Made by a program: the position numbers and the translations under genes. A stretch of 20,628 nt of DNA from a virus, in IMG/VR virus record IMGVR_UViG_3300035698_002437, positions 1 through 20,628 of that record, one strand, 5' to 3'. This document shows, in pieces, positions 8,423 to 14,848 of the stretch (positions are counted from its first letter, which is position 1; every line of letters starts with the position of its first letter). A model generated the notes under the pieces. That model did not search any database, was not told the DNA's origin, and saw nothing but the letters and a program-made list of their open reading frames with translations.

Positions 8423-9889
8423 CTATTCGTAGTAAGGGAATCGGTCAATCTGAAACGATGTGTTCGTAAGCTCTGTATCGATGAGAGCTTGCCAGCGTAG
8501 ATCCAACATATAGTCGGAGTTACGAGATCCAGCAGCCGAATCCGCATCAGTAAACTCGACGCGGGGGGCTGTAAATACAATCGCTTTGCCGGACTTTTGA
8601 ACGCGCCAGTTAAGATTGGTGCGAGTATTCGCCACAAACTTATCATAGAGCGTTGAATCCCCGAAGTAGGTCATAATCGATCCACCTACATCGAAATCGC
8701 CTAAGCCGTAATCTACAAGCCCGAGCGTGCCGATGGCGGTTTTTTCGCGCAGGTTGTTGTTGATGGTAAGCTGCAGGCGCTTGATATAGTTTGGAGCGCC
8801 GATGATGGATCCGCTCTCCGCAATACGACCAACGTTACTTACAGCGTTGAATACGTCGTTCGCAGGCGCATCCAGCGGGGTTCCATCCATGGAGCTTGAA
8901 TCGGTAATCTCATCCTTGCCGAGGAAGGCGAAGGCTGAGCTTACGATGCTATTCGCTTCGAAGTTCATATCTAATGAATTAGGAACGCAACCACGGAATT
9001 GGCGATAAACAGGCGTTGTTTGGTTTGTAACAACCTTTTCATAAGTGAAAGACGTTGCAGCCAAGGCGATGCCAGTTGATCCGCCAGGTCGTAGATATTG
9101 CCCCATCCAAACCTTGATAGTTTTACTTGTGCCTGTATCCGTAGTCCATCCAACAGGACGGTTGTCAAGCGTAAGAGCGGTCGCTGTAATGGCGGTTATG
9201 CGAGCCCAGCCATTAAGTGCAGTCGTTCCAAACTTATCGCCTGCTGCTGTTCCACCAATTTTAATCCATTGACCGACCGCCAAGCCGAAATCAGTGAAAT
9301 CGAGAGAGGTACAAGCTAGGCCTGTGGCTGATGCAGTAATATCGCCAGAGGTTCCGACAAAGCCAACAGCCTCGATGCGAGCGCCTTTTGGTGGGGCTGC
9401 TTCATCCGTTAGGCTCGGAGTGCCGGCAAGGACGATCGTTGTGCCAGAGCCGCCAGAATCAACCTCATAAACACCCGCATTCGAAGCATCAGTGAAGCCA
9501 GAGAGCTGAACTAGGTGGCCTTCGACAAAAGCACCGCCGCCAGAAGCAACGGTAATCGTGTCAGATGAATCGGTCACCTGTTCGATTTCCGTATCAGCTG
9601 CGCTATTCTCGATAGCGATTTCATTCCAAGCAGAAACGAATAGAGCTTTTAGCTCGGGATCGTATGCACCGAATGAAAGCTCTCCGTTAAATCCACCATT
9701 TGCGCGTGCGCCTGTTTGGATTGTGTCGGGGAGCTGGCGATCTGGACGGATCTCTTCGCTTCGAATAGTGTTAATTCCATACTTGAAAGACTCGCCAGTT
9801 AGACGGACTTTCGTAGCATCTGTTGCGGGGGTCACGCCCCACGCCGCTTCCTCTTTACGAAGTAGCTGCAAAAAATTAGTATCAGACAT
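8423..9889 (-). CDS. Major tail tube protein with two inserted beta modules
   Basis: A 488-residue protein. The N-terminus (RKEEAAWGVTPATDATKVRLTGESFKY, broken here by its own Gly turn) and the repeated acidic-Arg pattern EEIRPDRQ are typical of the Phage_tube_2-type tail tube family, whose members are usually nearer 300 residues. The C-terminal part (LQLTINNNLREKTAIGTLG, IMTYFGDSTLYDKFV) closes the tube fold. Between them lie two similar stretches, about residues 120-175 (GHLVQLSGF, GVYEVDS, TIVLAG) and 200-262 (GQWIKIGGT, WARITAI, ALTLDN), that look like extra beta domains decorating the tube. Position before G/GT fits. ATG with AGAGGAACGC upstream. Confidence 0.88.
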   Translation of the reverse strand: MSDTNFLQLLRKEEAAWGVTPATDATKVRLTGESFKYGINTIRSEEIRPDRQLPDTIQTGARANGGFNGELSFGAYDPELKALFVSAWNEIAIENSAADTEIEQVTDSSDTITVASGGGAFVEGHLVQLSGFTDASNAGVYEVDSGGSGTTIVLAGTPSLTDEAAPPKGARIEAVGFVGTSGDITASATGLACTSLDFTDFGLAVGQWIKIGGTAAGDKFGTTALNGWARITAITATALTLDNRPVGWTTDTGTSKTIKVWMGQYLRPGGSTGIALAATSFTYEKVVTNQTTPVYRQFRGCVPNSLDMNFEANSIVSSAFAFLGKDEITDSSSMDGTPLDAPANDVFNAVSNVGRIAESGSIIGAPNYIKRLQLTINNNLREKTAIGTLGLVDYGLGDFDVGGSIMTYFGDSTLYDKFVANTRTNLNWRVQKSGKAIVFTAPRVEFTDADSAAGSRNSDYMLDLRWQALIDTELTNTSFQIDRFPYYE

Positions 9890-9901
9890 GGCGTTCCTCT
9901 C

Positions 9902-10330
9902 TTAAAAAACTTGGTCACTAAAAAATGGCGTATCTAAAACGGCAACCCAATGCCTCCCCGAATTATCGGGCTTATACCCACCACCATTTGGCCTTGGGGC
10001 GTAGCATATCACGTCATCAAACTCTGCACCACGAAAAATTGCCGCAAGGCTGTCGGTGTACTCTCTGCTAAGGCCTGAGCCCTGTCCGGCTGGCGTAAGT
10101 ATGTGCAAACGGATCAACCCCTCGGTTCTATATTTGCGCTTCGTAGCATCCCCGAGCGAGGCTTGATCGCTATTAAGATAAATTACCTCCAAGATTACGA
10201 AGCTATCAGGGAGCTCGCCATTGACCTTGATGTGGCGATCGTCAAGGTTCGCATCCAAGATGGGAGTGGTTACCCATTGAGCACGAAGGCGATCGGTGAT
10301 TTGCTGTTCTATTTTATCAAAGTGGCTCAT
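9902..10330 (-). CDS. Tail terminator protein
   Basis: A 142-residue protein placed directly before the tail tube gene, the usual tail terminator position. The sequence has the expected pattern: an N-terminal helix with IEQQITDRLRAQW, a strand FVILEVIYL, RTEGLIRLHILTPAGQG in the middle, a helix with YTDSLAAIF, and a C-terminal strand WVAVLDTPFF. This matches small phage terminator/DUF4128-like proteins that cap the tail tube and meet the head connector. It starts within the end of the previous gene (ATGA overlap of 4 bases). Confidence 0.8.
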   Translation of the reverse strand: MSHFDKIEQQITDRLRAQWVTTPILDANLDDRHIKVNGELPDSFVILEVIYLNSDQASLGDATKRKYRTEGLIRLHILTPAGQGSGLSREYTDSLAAIFRGAEFDDVICYAPRPNGGGYKPDNSGRHWVAVLDTPFFSDQVF

Positions 10331-10791
10331 AGTTTTAGATCTCCGAATTGAACGCTCAGTTTTTCAGCCGCTAAGCCATAAACCCCCTCGGGAGCTTTCG
10401 GGCTGTAGCCTGCCTCGATACGGTTAGCATGGGGCGTGCTGTTGCTTATATATATCACATCGAACGGCTTTAAACCAATAAGCTTCGCAGACGCTTCCGC
10501 CATGGACGTTGCTCTAAGCACTCCACCATCAGGAGCATCCGGCCAATTGAGTTTTCCCGCTTCGGGATGAGGTGGTGGGACTGAAGTGTCGGGGGCTCCG
10601 ATCGCTATATTGTGGCCGGATACAAACCAGCCGGTCCAAACTGGCGAGCCGTTAGCGAAGCCAACTCTGCGGCTGTCTACTGTTACCATTTTGAAGGCTT
10701 TTAATGCGATGGTTCGATGGAATTCTACAAACTTTTTTACTGTTTCTTCTTGGTAATCATCTATTTCTTTAATGAAGAGCTCGACATCCAT
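10327..10791 (-). CDS. HK97 gp10-like tail completion / head-tail joining protein
   Basis: A 154-residue protein. It opens with an amphipathic helix (DDYQEETVKKFVEFHRTIALKAF, seen across residues 11-33) and then SPVWTGWFVSGHNIAIG. The C-terminal part VIYISNSTPHANRIEAGYS is the family hallmark: Asn-x-x-x-His-Ala-x-x-Ile-Glu-x-Gly, ending SPKAPEGVYG. Proteins of this kind sit at the head-tail interface, next to the tail terminator. The ATG shares a base with the stop of the preceding gene (TAATG) and the end overlaps the next gene by 4 bases, so the group 11138-9902 is probably translated as a coupled unit. Confidence 0.85.
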   Translation of the reverse strand: MDVELFIKEIDDYQEETVKKFVEFHRTIALKAFKMVTVDSRRVGFANGSPVWTGWFVSGHNIAIGAPDTSVPPPHPEAGKLNWPDAPDGGVLRATSMAEASAKLIGLKPFDVIYISNSTPHANRIEAGYSPKAPEGVYGLAAEKLSVQFGDLKL

Positions 10792-11138
10792 TATGCCCCC
10801 TTAGCAACGATGATATGCAGCGCGGCAGTTTCACCAGCGAAGAGCTGGTTATTTACTGCCACGCGCAAAGTCTGATCGCCTACGATAATCAAATCACCCT
10901 CTTGCGGGGTAACAGGAAGCGCAGAAGCAGCCAGCCTCACCTCTCGATCGCCAAACTGAATCAATCCGGTAACTTCGTTAGGACGGAAGTTTCGAATAGA
11001 TACCTTGACGGTGTAATCTGTATTGGACTCGATGGTCTTGCGTTCAGTTACATCATAAGAACTGGCGACGCGCCTGTAAGTAACAGTGCGGCCTGCTCGG
11101 TCGATCATGGATAGGACGCCTGCTGCTATGTGGTTCAT
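10791..11138 (-). CDS. Head closure / head-tail adaptor protein
   Basis: A 115-residue protein with predicted beta structure: VTYRRVASSYD, TVKVSIRNF, VRLAASALPVTPQEGDLII, then a C-terminal strand with ETAALHIIVAKGA. The GDREVRLAA...P..GD.IIVGD pattern is typical of phage head closure (stopper) proteins encoded between the connector and the gp10-like gene. It overlaps the connector gene by 4 bases (ATGA). The role is inferred from this pattern and gene order: after DNA packaging it would seal the connector and receive the tail. Confidence 0.75.
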   Translation of the reverse strand: MNHIAAGVLSMIDRAGRTVTYRRVASSYDVTERKTIESNTDYTVKVSIRNFRPNEVTGLIQFGDREVRLAASALPVTPQEGDLIIVGDQTLRVAVNNQLFAGETAALHIIVAKGA

Positions 11139-12025
11139 ATTGATACAACGACAAATGGCTCGAGCATTTCAGCTATATCGCTAGGGATGCCACCTTGCAT
11201 CGTTGCCTCTCGATATTCGACTGAATACACATTGTCGACCTTTTCGCTTTTAATATTACTGTTTGAGCTTTGAGTGAATAGGCTCTTTACGAGCTGCAGG
11301 CACGCCTGCTCTACTGCCCGAGGTAACGTGCGTCCTGCATAGCCTGCTAGAATATAGCCGCCAGTATAGGAAACCTCATACATCTTGCGTCTCGAGCTCG
11401 GCACCGATTGTAGAGCCAATGGGGACGCTTGATAGGCTGTATCAGCCCACCCGCCTTTATTGAATATAGCGCCATTGCTTGCGTTATGAACCTCGTAATC
11501 GGTCGCCGCCAGCGCGGTTCCGTCGTAGCTAATGGAGGTAATAGAAACAATAGGTGTCCGGTTTACAAACAATACATTACGCCCGTTACCCACAAACCTT
11601 TCAACAAGCGCCTCCTGTTTGAAGGTTCGGTTGCAATAATTTTCAATCATTTCGCTGGCATCTTGGATCAGCTCCGCCAGCTCGTAGAGCTTCGCCTCGT
11701 TTGTAACTTCCATTTCGAGAGCTGCCCGAGCGAGCGTGGTTAATCCGTCGAACACTTCCGCAGGCTCGGCACGAACGATGAGAGCCACCGACTTTACAAG
11801 GGTCAAGCCTGCCGCTGTAGTAGCTGTGGCAAGGATATTATATACCAGCCCATCGGTGCCGCCTGATACGGTAATGGTTGCGGCTGTTGTAGTATTGCTG
11901 CTGCTATCCTCTGTGAGGGCAGTAGCGAAGGCAACCGAAGAAATAGTGTCCGATCCAAGCTCATCCGTGAAATCGATCGTAATCGTTTTATCTTCTGTTG
12001 GGTTCTTGACGTAGGAGTATGCCAT
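11135..12025 (-). CDS. Head-tail connector (gp6-like) with N-terminal Ig-like domain
   Basis: A 296-residue protein with two parts. Residues 1-86 form an Ig-like beta-sandwich (VKNPTEDKTITIDFTDELG, AATITVSGGTDGLVYNI, TAAGLTLVKSVALIV), a pattern I know from phage fibre-tail adaptor proteins. Residues about 93-296 are a gp6-type connector: YELAELIQDASEMIENYCNR, then VNRTPIVSITSISYDGTAL, VSYTGGYILAG, and the helix LPRAVEQACLQLVKSL. Ring-forming gp6 proteins attach under the portal. Such connectors are usually near 190-210 residues, so the first domain is an addition. The frame is continuous and there is no good internal start at the join. ATG preceded by GAGGAA. Confidence 0.85.
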   Translation of the reverse strand: MAYSYVKNPTEDKTITIDFTDELGSDTISSVAFATALTEDSSSNTTTAATITVSGGTDGLVYNILATATTAAGLTLVKSVALIVRAEPAEVFDGLTTLARAALEMEVTNEAKLYELAELIQDASEMIENYCNRTFKQEALVERFVGNGRNVLFVNRTPIVSITSISYDGTALAATDYEVHNASNGAIFNKGGWADTAYQASPLALQSVPSSRRKMYEVSYTGGYILAGYAGRTLPRAVEQACLQLVKSLFTQSSNSNIKSEKVDNVYSVEYREATMQGGIPSDIAEMLEPFVVVSI

Positions 12026-12083
12026 TTCCTCGGTTTCCTAAGCTGTTGAAATTGAGCAGCAGCCGTTAAGCCGCTGCCAATCC

Positions 12084-12224
12084 CTATGATATTAACATAG
12101 CCAAGCGCGAAAGTCGCGCCGACCTTTTTAGTCGGTTGTTAAGCCCCGCCTCGGGGTTTGGCGTTGTAATGCGCTTACGTCGCGCCCTTCCGACACCTAT
12201 GCCTAAACCTTCTCCAATACCCAT
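12084..12224 (-). CDS. Possible 46-residue Gly-alternating small protein
   Basis: A short open frame starting MGIGEGLGIGVGRARRKR and ending LSRLAMLIS. The first 12 residues alternate Gly with hydrophobic or acidic residues; the rest is strongly basic. Its ATG lies 6 bases after the stop of the spike-base-like gene, which suggests coupled re-initiation, but there is no clear ribosome site (only TGGTAA). Its DNA also contains three inverted repeats. Gly-alternating tiny ORFs occur in other phages, but I cannot name a family. Coding status is uncertain. Confidence 0.4.
   Translation of the reverse strand: MGIGEGLGIGVGRARRKRITTPNPEAGLNNRLKRSARLSRLAMLIS
12105..12135 (-). other. Two adjacent hairpins before the connector gene
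   Basis: GCGCGA/TCGCGC (12105-12119, 3-base loop) lies directly next to CCGAC/GTCGG (12119-12135, 7-base loop); they share one base. Both are perfect stems, in the gap between the spike-base-like gene and the connector gene. On the minus strand they come after the hairpin at 12144-12156, so a transcript would carry three in a row. They may slow or protect the mRNA. Confidence 0.5.
12144..12156 (-). terminator. Short GC-rich hairpin after the spike-base-like gene
   Basis: The stem CCCCG / CGGGG has a 3-base loop, flanked on the plus strand by AAG on the left and TTT on the right. On the minus strand, the direction of transcription, it is followed by CTTAACAA, so there is no proper U-run. It is only weakly terminator-like, and it falls inside the possible 46-codon ORF. 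Confidence 0.35.
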
Positions 12225-12230
12225 GGCGGA

Positions 12231-12500
12231 TTACCAGAGAGCGACAATAGAGGAAGCTGTGAGGCCTGTGGCCTTCACAATCTTTGCACGCACATCGATA
12301 AACGATCCAGCGGCAACCCCCACGAACGGGATCTCAGAACCGTCCTTGGTTACAATAGTAAGGTTTCCGGCACCGCCGATATAAAGCTGGCGGGATACCT
12401 TCGTCAGCTCGTTTGTGTCATGAGCTGTTACGGCCTCGCCACCCTCGATCGGAGACACGAGAGAGGGTTGCACATTTTCAAAATCATCTATGGCAGACAT
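12231..12500 (-). CDS. Spike-base-like small virion protein (RCAP_Rcc01079-type)
   Basis: An 89-residue protein. Its core, HDTNELTKVSRQLYIGGAG followed by NLTIVTKDGSEIPFVGVAAG and then IDVRAKIVKATGLTASSIVAL, follows the pattern of the spike base protein family named after RCAP_Rcc01079: Ser/Asp-Thr-x-x-Leu, Arg-x-Leu-Tyr-Val-Gly-Gly-x-Gly-x-Leu, and a C-terminal Ala-Thr-Gly-Thr-Thr-Ala-x-x-Ile-Val-Ala-Leu-Trp. It is smaller than the usual roughly 110 residues. It is odd that it lies inside the head-connector cluster and not with the tail tip. A good AAGGAG ribosome site lies 8 bases upstream of the ATG. Confidence 0.72.
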   Translation of the reverse strand: MSAIDDFENVQPSLVSPIEGGEAVTAHDTNELTKVSRQLYIGGAGNLTIVTKDGSEIPFVGVAAGSFIDVRAKIVKATGLTASSIVALW

Positions 12501-12529
12501 AAATCAATCTCCTTATTTGTTCGTCTTAT

Positions 12530-12649
12530 TTACTCAGCGTCGAGCGCTTGGATTAGCTCGATGATTGCACCGCGATCCGCATCCTCGGGAACCTCAATAC
12601 ATTTTTGCTCGCAAATAGTAAGCAAATCATCGTCCGTCAGTTCTTCCAA
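12530..12649 (-). CDS. Possible 39-residue HeH/SAP-like domain after an in-frame stop
   Basis: Immediately after the TAA of the preceding gene, the same frame stays open for 41 codons and reads VPLEELTDDDLLTIC, then IEVPEDADRGAIIELIQALD. This is a clear helix-extended-loop-helix (HeH/SAP/Rho-N-like) sequence. The only start codon is TTG at 12649-12647, with no ribosome site at a proper distance (GAGGAAG is 17 bases away). It could be made by re-initiation, by readthrough of TAA as an extension of the 113-residue protein, or it may be a fragment left after a nonsense mutation. The upstream protein contains a similar domain, so this looks like a tandem copy. Confidence 0.5.
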   Translation of the reverse strand: MEELTDDDLLTICEQKCIEVPEDADRGAIIELIQALDAE

Positions 12650-12655
12650 TGGTAC

Positions 12656-12997
12656 TTAATCGGCCACTTCCTCTTTGGCTTCTTCGCCAGAGATAGCAGC
12701 GCCGATCGCCGCACGAATATCAACAACTTTCACCGCGTCGCCTAGATCGATGGTTTTTTCCTTGGCATAAGCCAGCAGCTCATCCTTGCGAGCATTGGCG
12801 AGGTCGAAACCTTCCACGGATCCGTCAGCGGCATCGTCCTCGATCATCTCGCAAGCGCCTTCTTTAAATAAGCGCTGCAGCAATAGATCACCGACATGAT
12901 ATTCATGATCCTGCTTCAGGAACGTGGGATAGATTTCCCGCTTCTCCTCATCTACAGCATTCACAGTTACTAGCATCTTGATTTTAGTTAAGGCCAT
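12656..12997 (-). CDS. Head-region protein with HeH/SAP-like domain
   Basis: A 113-residue protein. The N-terminal part (KIKMLVTVNAV, IYPTFLKQDHEYHVGDLLLQRLFKEG) resembles small beta-rich phage proteins with a Gly-Asp-x-Leu hinge. Residues about 62-104 (FDLANARKDELLAYAKEK, then VVDIRAAIGAAI) form a helix-loop-helix unit of the HeH/SAP/Rho-N type, often found in small proteins between the capsid and connector genes. Its exact role is unknown; binding to DNA or to another head protein is an inference. Ribosome site AAGGGAAG upstream. It ends with an acidic EEAKEEVAD and a TAA, after which a second similar domain continues in the same frame. Confidence 0.72.
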   Translation of the reverse strand: MALTKIKMLVTVNAVDEEKREIYPTFLKQDHEYHVGDLLLQRLFKEGACEMIEDDAADGSVEGFDLANARKDELLAYAKEKTIDLGDAVKVVDIRAAIGAAISGEEAKEEVAD

Positions 12998-13038
12998 GAT
13001 TGCTTCCCTTTCGATGGCGGTTGTTAATAAGAATAATC

Positions 13039-13068
13039 GAGGGGGCTGCGGTTTAATGCACCCCCCTC
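13039..13068 (-). terminator. Strong inverted repeat after the decoration gene
   Basis: The arms are GAGGGGGCTGC and GCACCCCCCTC, 11 positions with a single mismatch and an 8-base loop, 8 bases past the stop of the decoration-like gene. On the minus strand it is followed by GATTATTCTTATT, moderately U-rich. It is the best terminator candidate of the window, yet genes needed for assembly lie downstream, so it probably only reduces transcription or stabilises the upstream message. Confidence 0.65.
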
Positions 13069-13076
13069 TGTTATGC

Positions 13077-13502
13077 TTACGCTACAGGAGCAAAGTTAGG
13101 GTTGCCCTGAACAGCTAAGATGCCGATCGGGGTTCCGTTGCTATGCGTTCCGGTTTTGGTTGCAAGGCCTTTGACGAAAGGCTGGCTTCCGGTATAGCCG
13201 ATTTTTACAGCCAACGAATCTTCTGCTGGCGCATCAATTACGACCTCATTGATACCAGTAGAGGAGATAACGTCATCAGTAGCCACGGCTGTATAGGCAC
13301 CGCCTTCTGTTGCGCATTCCACTAGAGAAAGCGTCCATAGAACGGATCCGCTAAGCGTATCGCCTGAGTTGCCGATGTCAAAAACAACGGTGAGTGAGTC
13401 AAAACCCGCATTTGAAATAGATGCGGACGTAACGGTTGCAGTAGCAACGGCTGCGACTGTAACCTGAGTAATAGCAAGGCTGCTATAGAGTTCTCGGTTC
13501 AT
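13077..13502 (-). CDS. Putative capsid decoration/cement protein
   Basis: A 141-residue protein, Ala/Thr/Val-rich and clearly beta in character: TQVTVAAVATATVTSASIS, LTVVFDIGNSGD, WTLSLVECATEGGAYTAV, then SLAVKIGYTGSQPF and a C-terminal GILAVQGNP. The sequence order (Asp/Ser-Leu-x-Val-x-Phe-Asp-x-Gly, then an Asp/Glu-x-x-Thr-Ala-Val strand, then Val-x-Ile-Gly-Tyr-x-Gly) is one I know from small proteins encoded right after HK97-type capsid genes. A capsid-surface role is an inference from position and composition. A GAAGGAG ribosome site precedes the ATG, and inverted repeats flank the gene on both sides, which would suit separate high expression. Confidence 0.72.
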   Translation of the reverse strand: MNRELYSSLAITQVTVAAVATATVTSASISNAGFDSLTVVFDIGNSGDTLSGSVLWTLSLVECATEGGAYTAVATDDVISSTGINEVVIDAPAEDSLAVKIGYTGSQPFVKGLATKTGTHSNGTPIGILAVQGNPNFAPVA

Positions 13503-13549
13503 GGTAGTTCTCCTTCGTAGAGTTTATCTGATTCCGCTTTTGTTTGAGA

Positions 13550-13575
13550 GGGGAGGCCTATTTCTAAGCCTCCCC
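13550..13575 (-). terminator. Inverted repeat after the major capsid gene
   Basis: The stem GGGGAGGC / GCCTCCCC is 8 bp and perfect, with a 10-base loop, in the 104-base gap between the capsid stop and the decoration gene. No U-run follows on the minus strand (TCTCAAAC). It probably protects the capsid mRNA end or acts as a processing site. Confidence 0.6.
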
Positions 13576-13606
13576 GCTCTATACAACATTGGAGGGTTGT
13601 TAGGCG

Positions 13607-14830
13607 TTAGCTAGAAAGCTTCAGAAGCTTGATGGCCTCCGAGTTTACAACATCACCACCGACGCGAGCTGTAGCATAGAAGCCCACGAAAGGTTTAACA
13701 GTGAATGGATCGCGTAGGATATTTATACCTTTACGATCGACGATTGTATAACCTTCACGGAAGTCACCGCACGCTACAGAGAGCGAGCCGGAACCTGCCA
13801 CAGGCATATCCGCTGCCATTGCGTAAGGGCGATCCAAGATAGTATTTGGAGTGCCGCCACCTAGTCCAGGCGCCCACAAATAGTTATTATCTGAGCCCTT
13901 CAACTTGCGAATGTCACGGATAAGCAAACGGTTTGCTAGGAATGCCGCGTTAGCCTGATAATCTTCCTTCAAGCTGAAGAGTAGATTGATCAAGCCATCA
14001 GCAGTTACAGCACCAGCAGAGCCAGAATTGATTTGTTCAATCTGCCCCCATGCCGTTCCTGCAGCAATCGTTAGAATACCTTTTGGCTTGCTTACGCCCG
14101 AACCGCTGAAGAAGGCTGCGTTTTGAACGCGACCGATCTTTTCACGGATCTTTTTGTTTAACCATTCCTCTGCATTGATAGCAGAATCATCGAGAAACTT
14201 CTGTGTTGCCTTCGGGAACGCATACAGCTCATGCGTCGGGATGTTGGCCTTAGCAATTTGAGGAGTATTCGTTTCTGTTCGTGGAGTGGTTTCACCCGTC
14301 CAGCCAGCATCCGCTTCGTCATTATCAACGACGAGATCAAGAGAATCCGTGGAGATAGTAACTACGTTTGCAAATTGGCGCATAGGCGAGGTTTCGAAGA
14401 TCTTAGCAATGATTTGCCCATACAATTCAGGACGCACCAAATAGCCGCCATCAGGATCAGAGCCGACAGAGAGAGCTTTGATCTCTGTTTCCGTCATACT
14501 TCCGTCACCCTTGCGGATAAACTTATCGAATGCGGCCTTGTATTCCGTAGACTCTAACGCTTCTTTTTGCTCTTCAGGCAAACCAGCAATAGAAGATTGA
14601 GCAACAGCCTTAGCGATCATATCCATGTTCGCTTTCATAGCCGTTTGCTCTTCTTTGGTTTTTTCGATGAGATCAAATGTATCGTTAATCTTATCTAGCT
14701 TTTCCTCGGTTAGAGGATCAGCAGAACCCTTCTTTTCGATTTCAGCGAGGCGTGCGTCATTGGTCGATTTGAATTCAGCAAACGCAGCGCCCTGCTCTTC
14801 GATCATGTCCTTGATTTCCTTGGGATCCAT
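13607..14830 (-). CDS. Major capsid protein, HK97 fold
   Basis: A 407-residue protein. The first 105 residues are acidic, Lys/Glu/Asp-rich and coiled-coil-like (EIKDMIEEQGAAFAEF, EEKLDKINDTFDLIEK), the expected scaffold-like delta region. The mature capsid probably begins near residue 119-121, at ALSVGSDPDGGYLVRPE, which resembles the HK97 cleavage site region. Then come the HK97-fold segments: IIAKIFETSPMRQFANVV, DADAGWTGE-like DEADAGWTGE, AKANIPTHELYAFPKATQK, FFSGSGVSKPKGIL and the C-terminal PFVGFYATARVGGDVVN. It follows the protease gene by 18 bases, which contain AAGGAG. Confidence 0.95.
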   Translation of the reverse strand: MDPKEIKDMIEEQGAAFAEFKSTNDARLAEIEKKGSADPLTEEKLDKINDTFDLIEKTKEEQTAMKANMDMIAKAVAQSSIAGLPEEQKEALESTEYKAAFDKFIRKGDGSMTETEIKALSVGSDPDGGYLVRPELYGQIIAKIFETSPMRQFANVVTISTDSLDLVVDNDEADAGWTGETTPRTETNTPQIAKANIPTHELYAFPKATQKFLDDSAINAEEWLNKKIREKIGRVQNAAFFSGSGVSKPKGILTIAAGTAWGQIEQINSGSAGAVTADGLINLLFSLKEDYQANAAFLANRLLIRDIRKLKGSDNNYLWAPGLGGGTPNTILDRPYAMAADMPVAGSGSLSVACGDFREGYTIVDRKGINILRDPFTVKPFVGFYATARVGGDVVNSEAIKLLKLSS

Positions 14831-14848
14831 GATTAGTCTCCTTATTGG

